Assembly: GCF_001757105.1 (NCBI RefSeq)
Contig: NZ_MDHN01000037.1
Span: 1-64,000, forward strand
Source: Alteromonas confluentis
GTDB lineage: Bacteria > Pseudomonadota > Gammaproteobacteria > Enterobacterales > Alteromonadaceae
Direction: 5' to 3'
Length of the DNA: 64,000 nt
Part shown: in pieces, positions 18,040 through 26,248 of the stretch
How the letters are laid out: every line of letters begins with the position of its first letter
Numbering within the stretch: position 1 is the first letter of the stretch
The notes under the pieces: generated by a model
Seen by the model: the letters and a program-made list of their open reading frames with translations, nothing else
Told to the model about the DNA's origin: nothing
Databases searched by the model: none
Translations under genes and position numbers: made by a program

Positions 18040-19359
18040 TTATTTGTAGAGAATTTGATTAACCAGGTTTTCCAGACCTTCCTGCTTGCCTGAAACGGGT
18101 TTTGGATCCAGTGCATTGTTGCGGGCATAGTTGGCAACGTCTTCCAGAGACATAGTGCCGTTAAGCACCTGATGACCAAAGTCCTGATTCCAGTCGGCGT
18201 AGCGTTTTTCTACCGCGCTGGATAAAGCTTCAGACTCGAGCAGCGCCGCTGCTTTTTTCAAGCCTAAGGCGCAGGTATCCATACCACCAATATGACCAAG
18301 GAATAAGTCTTCTGCGTCGATGCTCTGACGACGTAATTTGGTGTCAAAGTTAAGGCCGCCGCTGGTAAAGCCGCCATTTTTCAGGATCTCGTAACAGATG
18401 AGCGTCATTTCTTCTACTGAATTAGGGAATTGGTCGGTGTCCCATCCCAGCTGCGGGTCGCCACGGTTAGCATCAATAGAGCCGAACACACCCAACGCAA
18501 ACGCGGTAGCGATTTCGTGATGGAAAGAGTGGCCCGATAGCGTTGCGTGGTTAGCTTCGATGTTAACGGCAAATTCTTTTTCCAAACCAAATTCAGTCAG
18601 GAAGCCGTGTACGGTGGCAGTATCGTAATCGTATTGATGTTTAGTGGGTTCTTGTGGTTTTGGCTCAATCAGCAGCAGGCCATCAAAGCCAATTTTGTGT
18701 TTGTGCTCTACTACCATGTTCATGAAGCGACCGAGTTGCTGACGTTCTTTCTTCAGATCGGTATTCAGTAAAGTTTCATAGCCTTCACGACCACCCCACA
18801 ATACGTAGTTTTCACCCCCCAGTTGTTTGGTGGCATTCATCGCATGAAACACCTGAGTGGCAGCGCGAGCAAACACGGCGGGATCGGGGTTGGTTGCTGC
18901 GCCTGACATATAGCGAGGATGGCTGAATACATTCGCTGTGCCCCACAGCAGCTTCATACCCGTTTCTTCCTGCTTGTGGGCCAGCACTTCGGTCATCGCC
19001 GAAAAGTTGCTGATATAGTCGTTTACCGAATTTCCTTCAGGGGCTACGTCTACATCGTGAAAGCAGTAGTAGGGCGCGCCGAGTTTTTCCAGAAACGAAA
19101 AAGCGGCATCCGCTTTAGCTTTCGCTTGTGTCATTGGGTCGCCGCCAGCTAACCACGGACGATTAAACGTGCCCGCACCGAATACATCGGCACCGTCCCA
19201 ACAGAAGTTGTGCCAGTAACAGGCCGCGAAGCGTAAGTGGTCTTCCATGGTTTTACCCATGATCACTTCTTCAGGGTTGTAGTGTTTAAAAGCCAGTGGA
19301 TTGGTCGATTCCGGACCTTCGTATTTAATCGCCGGAATGGCGTCGAAATAATTGCTCAT
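18040..19359 (-). CDS. xylA: Xylose isomerase XylA
   Basis: Converts D-xylose to D-xylulose with two divalent metals, in the cytoplasm. Its 439 residues match E. coli XylA (440). Motifs: [13 protein letters not shown], the catalytic His in [28 protein letters not shown] with metal ligands, [13 protein letters not shown], and [17 protein letters not shown]. It is the second gene of xylBA, 114 bases after xylB, and that spacer carries two palindromes. With xylB and divergent xylR it forms the classic xylose catabolic set. Confidence 0.97.
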   Translation of the reverse strand: MSNYFDAIPAIKYEGPESTNPLAFKHYNPEEVIMGKTMEDHLRFAACYWHNFCWDGADVFGAGTFNRPWLAGGDPMTQAKAKADAAFSFLEKLGAPYYCFHDVDVAPEGNSVNDYISNFSAMTEVLAHKQEETGMKLLWGTANVFSHPRYMSGAATNPDPAVFARAATQVFHAMNATKQLGGENYVLWGGREGYETLLNTDLKKERQQLGRFMNMVVEHKHKIGFDGLLLIEPKPQEPTKHQYDYDTATVHGFLTEFGLEKEFAVNIEANHATLSGHSFHHEIATAFALGVFGSIDANRGDPQLGWDTDQFPNSVEEMTLICYEILKNGGFTSGGLNFDTKLRRQSIDAEDLFLGHIGGMDTCALGLKKAAALLESEALSSAVEKRYADWNQDFGHQVLNGTMSLEDVANYARNNALDPKPVSGKQEGLENLVNQILYK

Positions 19360-19391
19360 AGTTATTTTCCCCGTCGAAGGAATGAGTCGCC

Positions 19392-19436
19392 CAGGAAATA
19401 TTCCTGCACGGATAAATTGCGCTGTAAACGTTACCA
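19392..19436 (-). promoter_or_regulatory. Two palindromes in the xylB-xylA spacer
   Basis: CAGGAAATATTCCTG (19392-19406) is a perfect 6-bp inverted repeat with a 3-base centre. TGTAAACGTTACCA (19423-19436) is a near-palindrome with the central ACGT typical of LacI-family operators. Both lie in the 5' leader of xylA. The local regulator XylR is AraC-type, so the second site may answer to another protein. Confidence 0.35.
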
Positions 19437-19473
19437 GTCAGTCTGGTGTATCTCTTCGTTTGCAACAATTATG

Positions 19474-20964
19474 TTAATTAGTGAAAGTTTTGTGTTTTTT
19501 CGGGGCCGAGTAAAATGGCTCAATAGCATAGTAAAGTTCACGAAACTGCTGACGCTTCAACAAATACGCATTGTGAATGGTCTCGTTGGGCGAATAGCTG
19601 GCTTCGATAGCAGGCTGAAAACAAATGTCTGAAGCTGCGGTGTCTGGATTAACAGCCAATTGTGCCAGACGAGCAGCGCCAAGCGCCGGCCCCACATCGC
19701 CACCCTGGCGATAAGAGAGCTTACGGCCACTCACATCGCTGAGAAGTTGTCGCCAGAACGCACTTTTCGCACCGCCGCCAATGAGGCTGATATCCGACAC
19801 AGTAACGCCGCTTTCATCCACCGCATCCATGCCATCAGCAAGCGCCATCGACACCCCTTCCATCACTGCTCGTGCCATGTGGGCGCGGGTTGTGGATGCT
19901 GATACACCGAAGAAAGAGGCCTTGGCGTAAGGATTATTGTGCGGTGTGCGCTCGCCGGTGAGATAAGGTAAAAACAACGGGATGGCAGCATCATCAAACG
20001 CTACGTTGTGCTCGACATCGTCAATCATTTCACCCACGTTTTTGTAGCCGCTTTGCGAGGCGTACCATTGCAGGCAGCTCGCCGCACTTAACATTACCGA
20101 CATCAGGTGCCAGCGGTTGGGTAGGGCATGACAAAAGCTGTGCACCGCTTGCGCTGTGTTAGTGCGAAAATCCTCAGTTACCGCGAAGTACACACCTGAC
20201 GTGCCTAACGACAACATGGCTTGCCCGGGTTCAACAATACCGCAACCGATAGCACCCGCCGCGTTATCGCCTCCGCCACCAGCTACGGCAACGGCGTTCA
20301 TGCCCCAGCGCTCAGCCAGTCCGGCGTTCAGAAAACCAGTCACCTCGTTACCTTCGAACAATGACGGCATATGAGATTCTGTTAAACCACAAGCATTCAG
20401 TAGTGTGTTGTCCCAGCTACGAGATTCAGTGTTAAGCCAGATTGTCCCGGCTGAATCAGACATATCGCTGGCGAATTCGCCGGTAAGTTTGTAACGCAGG
20501 TAATCTTTCGGAAGCAGGACTTTTTTCACTTTCGCGAACACGTCTGGCTCGTGATTTTTCACCCACAGAAGTTTGGGCGCAGTAAAACCTGCCATGACAA
20601 TGTTGCCGCTTCGCTGACGGGCATCTTTTACCGTAGATTCAATTTCACGACATTCGGCGTCGCAGCGGCCGTCGTTCCACAAAATAGCAGGGCGAAGTAT
20701 TTCGCCGTCTTCATCAAGCAACGTAGCGCCATGCATTTGGCCGCTCAGGCCAATGGCTTTCACATCTGCGAGTGATTGTTTATCTGCTAATTCATCCAGA
20801 CAGGCGCAGGTGGCATTCCACCAGTCCTGCGGATTTTGTTCTGACCAAAGGGGCTTTGGCATCGACACGTCCAGTGCCGCATGAGAGGTTGCTACCACCG
20901 CGCCCTGTTCGTTGGTTAACACCACCTTAACGCCGGAGGTGCCTAAATCTATGCCCAGATACAT
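19474..20964 (-). CDS. xylB: Xylulokinase XylB
   Basis: Phosphorylates D-xylulose to xylulose 5-phosphate. The start at 20964 (MYLGIDLGTSGVKVVL) has AAGAAG upstream and gives 496 residues, the normal family size; the frame extends 21 codons further without support. FGGY kinase features: N-terminal phosphate loop DLGTSGVK, GLSGQMHGATLLD with the xylulose contacts, AILWNDGR, the second phosphate-binding segment SLGTSGVYFAV, and GGGAKSAFWRQLL (adenosine site). It is divergent from xylR across about 170 bases. Confidence 0.96.
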   Translation of the reverse strand: MYLGIDLGTSGVKVVLTNEQGAVVATSHAALDVSMPKPLWSEQNPQDWWNATCACLDELADKQSLADVKAIGLSGQMHGATLLDEDGEILRPAILWNDGRCDAECREIESTVKDARQRSGNIVMAGFTAPKLLWVKNHEPDVFAKVKKVLLPKDYLRYKLTGEFASDMSDSAGTIWLNTESRSWDNTLLNACGLTESHMPSLFEGNEVTGFLNAGLAERWGMNAVAVAGGGGDNAAGAIGCGIVEPGQAMLSLGTSGVYFAVTEDFRTNTAQAVHSFCHALPNRWHLMSVMLSAASCLQWYASQSGYKNVGEMIDDVEHNVAFDDAAIPLFLPYLTGERTPHNNPYAKASFFGVSASTTRAHMARAVMEGVSMALADGMDAVDESGVTVSDISLIGGGAKSAFWRQLLSDVSGRKLSYRQGGDVGPALGAARLAQLAVNPDTAASDICFQPAIEASYSPNETIHNAYLLKRQQFRELYYAIEPFYSAPKKHKTFTN

Positions 20965-21135
20965 GTTTCGTTCACTTCTTAAAATCGCTGATACCGCTAT
21001 GTTGATTATCAAATGCAGTTTGGGCAATTATGAAATTTTGTAATCTTTTTGTTAATTGATGTTGACTGGTTTAGGATGCTGAAAAACAATAATCATAATC
21101 GCTTTTATGGAATTTGCTTTTATCAGGACAGAATC

Positions 21136-22356
21136 ATGTTTGAGAAGTCGCACAGTATCACGTTGCTGTTCAATGCCAGTAAGGTTTACGACCGCCAAAT
21201 CGTTGAAGGAATAGGGAAATATCTGCAGACCTCCAGAGCCGACTGGGATCTGTATCTCGAAGAAGATTTCATGACCCGCTTAGAGCACCTCGATGAGTGG
21301 AGCGGCGACGGGATTATTGCTGATTTCGATAACCCAGCCATTGAGCGGGCATTGACCAAAGCAAAAGTGCCGGTGGTGGCGGTGGGCGGGTCGTACCAGA
21401 ATAAATCTGACTATCCTGAAGTGCCTTATGTGGCCACTGATAACTATGCGCTAGTTGAGGCGGCGTTTGAACATCTCAAGCAAAAGGGCATTGAACGTTT
21501 CGCCTTTTATGGTGCGCCGGTTAATCCGCAGCATCGCTGGGCGCAGGAACGTGAACGCGCCATGCTTGAGCTTACTCGTAAGGAAGGCTATGAATGCTAC
21601 CTTTATCGTGGTCATGCCGTTCGTCCCGAAACCTGGCAGTACTCACTTAAACGCCTTACCGATTGGTTACGTAGTTTGCCTGCACCAACAGGTATCGTTG
21701 CTGTAACCGATGCCCGTGCTCGTCATCTTCTGCAAGCCTGTGATCATCTGGGCTTACTTATTCCTGAACGCTTTTCCGTTATCGGCATCGATGACGACGA
21801 ACTGGCCCGTTATCTTAGTCGGGTCAGTTTAACTTCCGTTAAGCAGGGCTGTTTCGACATGGGCTTTCAGGCTGCCAGAATGTTGCACCGCCAGTTGCAG
21901 GGCATGCCGGTGACAAAAGCGCCGGTGCTGGTGCCACCTGAGCGAGTAGCAGAACGGCAGTCAACCGATTACAAAGCCATTAAAGATCCGCTGGTTATGC
22001 AGGCAATGCATTTCATTCAACATAATGCCTGCCGGGGAATTAAAGTGGATCAAGTGCTCGATCACGTTGGCATCTCCCGCTCTAATCTTGAAGGGCGCTT
22101 TCGTGATGAACGTGGGCACAGCATTCACACCGAAATTCATAACGAAAAACTCAACCGTGCCTGCAAAATGCTAAAAGAAACCGAAGAACCCGCTACCGAA
22201 ATCGCGGAATTGTGCGGTTATCCGTCTATTCAATACATGTACGCTATTTTTCGGAAGCATTTTAATCAAACACCGGTGGAGTACCGACAGGCAAACCGGC
22301 CGCAAAGCCTGGAAGATGTGCCGGACAAAACACTGCCAAAGTTCGCGGCACTCTGA
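21136..22356 (+). CDS. xylR: Xylose-responsive activator XylR (AraC family)
   Basis: Matches E. coli XylR along its length: a periplasmic-binding-protein-like xylose domain (SITLLFNASKVYDRQIVEG at the start, then ATDNYALVEAAF, VTDARARHLLQ, VIGIDDDELARYLSRV) and a C-terminal AraC double helix-turn-helix (about 295-400: GIKVDQVLDHVGISRSNLE, IAELCGYPSIQYMYAIFRKH). The start at 21136 gives MFEKSHSITLLF, equal to the E. coli start, with AGGA upstream; the longer frame to 21049 is not supported. It should activate divergent xylBA and perhaps the downstream symporter gene, 38 bases away, when xylose binds. Confidence 0.96.
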   Translation: MFEKSHSITLLFNASKVYDRQIVEGIGKYLQTSRADWDLYLEEDFMTRLEHLDEWSGDGIIADFDNPAIERALTKAKVPVVAVGGSYQNKSDYPEVPYVATDNYALVEAAFEHLKQKGIERFAFYGAPVNPQHRWAQERERAMLELTRKEGYECYLYRGHAVRPETWQYSLKRLTDWLRSLPAPTGIVAVTDARARHLLQACDHLGLLIPERFSVIGIDDDELARYLSRVSLTSVKQGCFDMGFQAARMLHRQLQGMPVTKAPVLVPPERVAERQSTDYKAIKDPLVMQAMHFIQHNACRGIKVDQVLDHVGISRSNLEGRFRDERGHSIHTEIHNEKLNRACKMLKETEEPATEIAELCGYPSIQYMYAIFRKHFNQTPVEYRQANRPQSLEDVPDKTLPKFAAL

Positions 22357-22394
22357 ACCTCTTACAACCCTAACCCACGGAGAATAACAACAGC

Positions 22395-23813
22395 ATGGAT
22401 ACAGTGATGACATCAAGTAGTAGCGAGCGAACAACCAATGGGGCGTTCATATTGTTTATCAGTATTGTTGCCACCATCGGCGGCTTTCTGTTTGGATTCG
22501 ACAGCGGGGTGATCAACGGCACCGTCGACGGATTACAGGTTGCCTTCCAGTCTGAAAGTGTGGGCACCGGTTTTAACGTATCGAGCATGCTGCTGGGTTG
22601 TGCCGTGGGAGCTTTTTTTGCTGGGCGACTGGCAGACAAATTTGGCCGACGTAGTTTACTACTGGTAGCAGCTGTGCTCTTCATCATCAGTGCTTGGGGG
22701 TCTGGCGTTTCTGCCACTGGCGGTGAATTCGTGGTATACCGTATTCTCGGTGGTTTGGCGGTTGGTGCCGCATCGGTGATGGCGCCTGCTTACATCGCAG
22801 AAGTGTCTCCGGCAAAGTATCGTGGCATGCTCACTTCAATACAGCAAATCGCCATAATCAGTGGGTTATTTGCCGCGTTTCTTAGTAACTACATTCTTGC
22901 TGACGTTGCAGCCGGTTCAACCCAGCCGCTGTGGTTAGATTATGCCGCCTGGCGCTGGATGTTTTGGATGGAATTGTGCCCGGCGTTTTTGTTTCTGACA
23001 ATGTTGCTTTTTATACCTGAAAGTCCGCGATTCTTAGTGGTAAAAGGGCGAACAGAAAAAGCCAGAGAAGTGCTTACGCGCCTTTATGGCGTCGAAGGAC
23101 AGCTAAAACTCAAAGAAATCCAGGATACACTGGCCACTGATCACCAACCAAAACTGAGTGACCTGAAGCAGCCCGACACCGGCAAGGTTCGACCCATTGT
23201 GTGGATTGGACTGGGGCTCGCCACGTTACAGCAATTGGTGGGTATTAATGTGGTGTTCTATTACGGTGCCGTGCTCTGGCAAGCGGTCGGTTTTTCTGAA
23301 AGCGATGCACTGTTGATAAACGTTATCAGTGGCGCTATTAGCATTGCAGCTTGTTTGGTAACCCTTGCGATTATCGACAAAGTTGGCCGCAAACCACTAC
23401 TCATGTGGGGTTCTGTCGGCATGACTATTACCCTTGCCGCACTGGTTGTTGCCTTTGGCAATGCCGACCAGGGCACTGATGGTCGCTTGATCATGGGCGA
23501 CTGGGGGCCGGTGGCGCTGGTAGCAGCCAACCTCTATGTATTCTGCTTTAACTTTTCCTGGGGTCCGGTGATGTGGGTGATGCTCGGCGAGATGTTCCCG
23601 AATCAAATCCGCGGCTCAGGACTGGCGGTGAGCGGACTAATCCAGTGGCTGACAAACTTTGCTATTACCTGGACATTCCCGATGATGCTGGCCGGTGTGG
23701 GTCTCGCTGGTGCCTATGGTTTCTATGCCGTGTGTGCATTCCTTTCTGTGCTGTTTGTGGTGCGGTACATTTATGAGACTCGCGGCCGGGAACTTGAGGA
23801 TATGCAGGGTTAA
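22395..23813 (+). CDS. Sugar:H+ symporter of the major facilitator superfamily (xylose-type)
   Basis: A 472-residue sugar porter, 12 membrane segments, related to E. coli XylE. Signatures: GGFLFGFDSGVINGTVDGL in helix 1, GRLADKFGRRS between helices 2 and 3, PESPRFLVVKGR after helix 6, QQLVGINVVFYYG in helix 7 and DKVGRKPLL. It lies 38 bases after xylR in the same direction, so D-xylose is the likely substrate, although glucose or arabinose porters share the motifs. A strong terminator follows. Confidence 0.9.
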   Translation: MDTVMTSSSSERTTNGAFILFISIVATIGGFLFGFDSGVINGTVDGLQVAFQSESVGTGFNVSSMLLGCAVGAFFAGRLADKFGRRSLLLVAAVLFIISAWGSGVSATGGEFVVYRILGGLAVGAASVMAPAYIAEVSPAKYRGMLTSIQQIAIISGLFAAFLSNYILADVAAGSTQPLWLDYAAWRWMFWMELCPAFLFLTMLLFIPESPRFLVVKGRTEKAREVLTRLYGVEGQLKLKEIQDTLATDHQPKLSDLKQPDTGKVRPIVWIGLGLATLQQLVGINVVFYYGAVLWQAVGFSESDALLINVISGAISIAACLVTLAIIDKVGRKPLLMWGSVGMTITLAALVVAFGNADQGTDGRLIMGDWGPVALVAANLYVFCFNFSWGPVMWVMLGEMFPNQIRGSGLAVSGLIQWLTNFAITWTFPMMLAGVGLAGAYGFYAVCAFLSVLFVVRYIYETRGRELEDMQG

Positions 23814-23868
23814 TGATTATTTTAGGCATTATTGAGATTATTCTCTGACTACCCCAAAGAAAATAAAG

Positions 23869-23905
23869 TTCTCGCCAGCAACCGTTTAGCACTGGCGAGA
23901 ATTTT
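23869..23905 (+). terminator. Intrinsic terminator after the xylR-symporter unit
   Basis: TTCTCGCCAG (23869-23878) pairs with CTGGCGAGAA (23892-23901), a perfect 10-bp stem, followed by TTTT at 23902-23905. Confidence 0.85.
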
Positions 23906-24084
23906 ATCTAAAACATTTGAAAATGCGCAGTATTAGAATTAATGCTGCATGTTTTAAACTTATTGATTTTACTGCTGAGTTTACCAAATTTCATATCCGG
24001 TAGAGATTGTAAAATAAATGTGATTTATTTGTTTTTAATGCTTTGCATAACCAACATAAATCAACATCGCTATCCGGAGCTTAA

Positions 24085-26193
24085 ATGCACAGTCGCCTCA
24101 TTCTTGCTGGACTAATCATTTCTTATATTGTCACCCCTTGCCGAGCGCAAGAAGCAATCACTTCTGAAACTCTAGTGAATGCTGATAGCAACGACAGCGC
24201 CTGGCTCAGTTATGGTAAAAATTATAGTGAGACCCGCTTTAGCCCGCTTACGCAGATTAATCAGAAAAATATTGGGCAGCTTAAACTTTTAAACAAAACC
24301 CTACTTCCTGATTGGAGAGGTATGGAGGCTACGCCACTTCTCATTGATGGCGTGCTTTATGTTACGGGTCCATGGAGTAAGGTATTTGCTATAGATGCAG
24401 TCAGTGGGGAGCTTCTGTGGTCATATGACCCCCAAGTATCGGGTCAAACTGCAATCAACGGTTGCTGCGATGTCGTTAATCGTGGCCTGGCAGCGTGGGA
24501 TGACAAATTGTACCTTGGTAGTTTTGATGGTCGGCTGATAGCCCTGAATCGTCAAAGCGGTAAGGTGAGCTGGGAAACTAACACCGTACCCGAAGACCGA
24601 CCCTATACAATAACGGGGGCACCGCGTGTGATAAACGGGGCGGTTCTCATCGGTAACGGGGGCGCAGAGCTTGGTGTCCGAGGATATTTTTCTTCCTATG
24701 ATGCAAGTACCGGTAAGCTGAATTGGCGGTTTTATACCGTTCCGGGTAATCCAGATGAAGGGTTTGAAAATGCGGCGCTTAAGGATGCTGCAAAGACCTG
24801 GACTGGAGAGTGGTGGAAAGTCGGAGGCGGTGGCACGGTTTGGGACTCTATGGCGTATGATCCCGAGCTAGATTTACTCTATGTGGGCACAGGAAATGGT
24901 TCCCCATGGGACCGCAATCATCGGAGTCCTGAGGGTGGCGATAACCTCTATCTCTCTTCGATTCTTGCTGTAAGGCCAAGTAATGGAGAACTGGTCTGGC
25001 ATTACCAAACTACACCGGGTGATTCTTGGGATTTTACCGCGTCACAGCACATTATTCTTGCTGATATTGAAATTGATGGTAAGCAACGTAGCGTGCTGAT
25101 GCAGGCCCCAAAGAATGGCTATTTCTATGTGCTTGATAGAAAAACTGGCGAATTACTTAAGGCAGACCCTTTTACCTACGTTAACTGGTCCACCGGGATA
25201 GATTTAAAAACAGGAAGGCCGGTAGAAACCGAATTTGCTCGTTACGAAAATATCAACGCAGAAATCGCGCCAAATTACGATGGAGGCCACAACTGGCATC
25301 CAATGGCTTACGATCCTAATCGTGAGCTGGTTTTTATCCCAGGCCGCAATACGCTTTCTATGTACGGCAGAGATCTTAATTGGAAGTATAACAGCCAAGG
25401 TTTTGGAACTGGCGCTGGCTGGAATTTGGCAATTGGACAACAGGATAACAAAGCAGATAGAAAAGACGCCGCAGCCCCAGTAAAACGCGGCTTTCTGAAA
25501 GCATGGAACCCAAAGAAAGGGCAAGCTGTCTGGACGGTAGAACAAGATGAATTCTGGAATGGTGGCCTTCTTGCCACTGCTGGTGGAGTGGTATTTCAAG
25601 GAACGGCAGATGGTCGTTTAACGGCCTATAACAGTGAAACTGGGGAACTCGTGTTTAGCACGGAGACAGGAATTGGCATACTTGCTCCACCGATCACTTA
25701 TCAGATAAATGGTGTTCAATATGTCACGGTAGCCGCAGGCTGGGGTGGAGGGTTTGGTATGAAAAACCTGTTCACTAATAAACTGCGTTCAAACGCTGTT
25801 TTAACGTTTGCGCTGCAAAACGAGTCGAATCCGTCTGTAAATATCGTAAATGAGATTGTCGCAAAAGAGTTTAACCGGTTTACACCTGCTGATTCTCAGG
25901 TTGTTCCTGATTTAAGCTGGCAAGTTTCTCGTCCACTGTTTGAGGCTGGGGAGCGACTTTTTGATTCCCATTGCGCGGTCTGTCACGTTGTCGACGACAG
26001 TCGTGGTGGAATTGCTCCAAACTTGCTCAGTAGCCTAATGACGGCGGAAGAACCTCTTTCAGCGATAATATTGCATGGTGCGTTACAAAGCCGGGGAATG
26101 CCTAGCTTCGTCAATAAACTCGATAAGTCAGACGCTCAGGCGCTCAGTCATTATCTGCGAAGTCTACAGAACAAGAAAAAGCCCGGTAAGTAA
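24085..26193 (+). CDS. Secreted PQQ-dependent quinohemoprotein alcohol dehydrogenase (type II)
   Basis: A periplasmic dehydrogenase of 702 residues: signal peptide (cut near TPCRAQ), an eight-bladed propeller with tryptophan-docking repeats, then a C-terminal cytochrome c domain. The adjacent Cys127-Cys128 pair (NGCCDVVNRG) forms the disulfide ring over PQQ, and Asp316 in GDSWDFTASQ fits the catalytic base. The residue two after it is Thr, not Asp, which suggests Ca2+ rather than a lanthanide. Heme binding is Cys630-x-x-Cys633-His634 (CAVCH), with Met in GMPSF as distal ligand. It oxidises primary alcohols or aldehydes and passes electrons to the respiratory chain. GGAG precedes the ATG. No PQQ synthesis genes are in the window. 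Its place in a xylan region is unexplained. Confidence 0.92.
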   Translation: MHSRLILAGLIISYIVTPCRAQEAITSETLVNADSNDSAWLSYGKNYSETRFSPLTQINQKNIGQLKLLNKTLLPDWRGMEATPLLIDGVLYVTGPWSKVFAIDAVSGELLWSYDPQVSGQTAINGCCDVVNRGLAAWDDKLYLGSFDGRLIALNRQSGKVSWETNTVPEDRPYTITGAPRVINGAVLIGNGGAELGVRGYFSSYDASTGKLNWRFYTVPGNPDEGFENAALKDAAKTWTGEWWKVGGGGTVWDSMAYDPELDLLYVGTGNGSPWDRNHRSPEGGDNLYLSSILAVRPSNGELVWHYQTTPGDSWDFTASQHIILADIEIDGKQRSVLMQAPKNGYFYVLDRKTGELLKADPFTYVNWSTGIDLKTGRPVETEFARYENINAEIAPNYDGGHNWHPMAYDPNRELVFIPGRNTLSMYGRDLNWKYNSQGFGTGAGWNLAIGQQDNKADRKDAAAPVKRGFLKAWNPKKGQAVWTVEQDEFWNGGLLATAGGVVFQGTADGRLTAYNSETGELVFSTETGIGILAPPITYQINGVQYVTVAAGWGGGFGMKNLFTNKLRSNAVLTFALQNESNPSVNIVNEIVAKEFNRFTPADSQVVPDLSWQVSRPLFEAGERLFDSHCAVCHVVDDSRGGIAPNLLSSLMTAEEPLSAIILHGALQSRGMPSFVNKLDKSDAQALSHYLRSLQNKKKPGK

Positions 26194-26199
26194 CCGGGC
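26176..26199 (-). terminator. Intrinsic terminator for the esterase gene, overlapping the PQQ-dehydrogenase stop
   Basis: GCCCGGT (26181-26187) pairs with ACCGGGC (26193-26199). On the minus strand the stem is followed by five T (26180-26176). It lies about 50 bases after the stop codon of the minus-strand esterase gene and overlaps the last codons of the convergent dehydrogenase gene. Confidence 0.7.
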
Positions 26200-26248
26200 G
26201 AGCTTCTAACCGTAACTTTTATATTTTGAAACGAAAACAGCATTCCCA

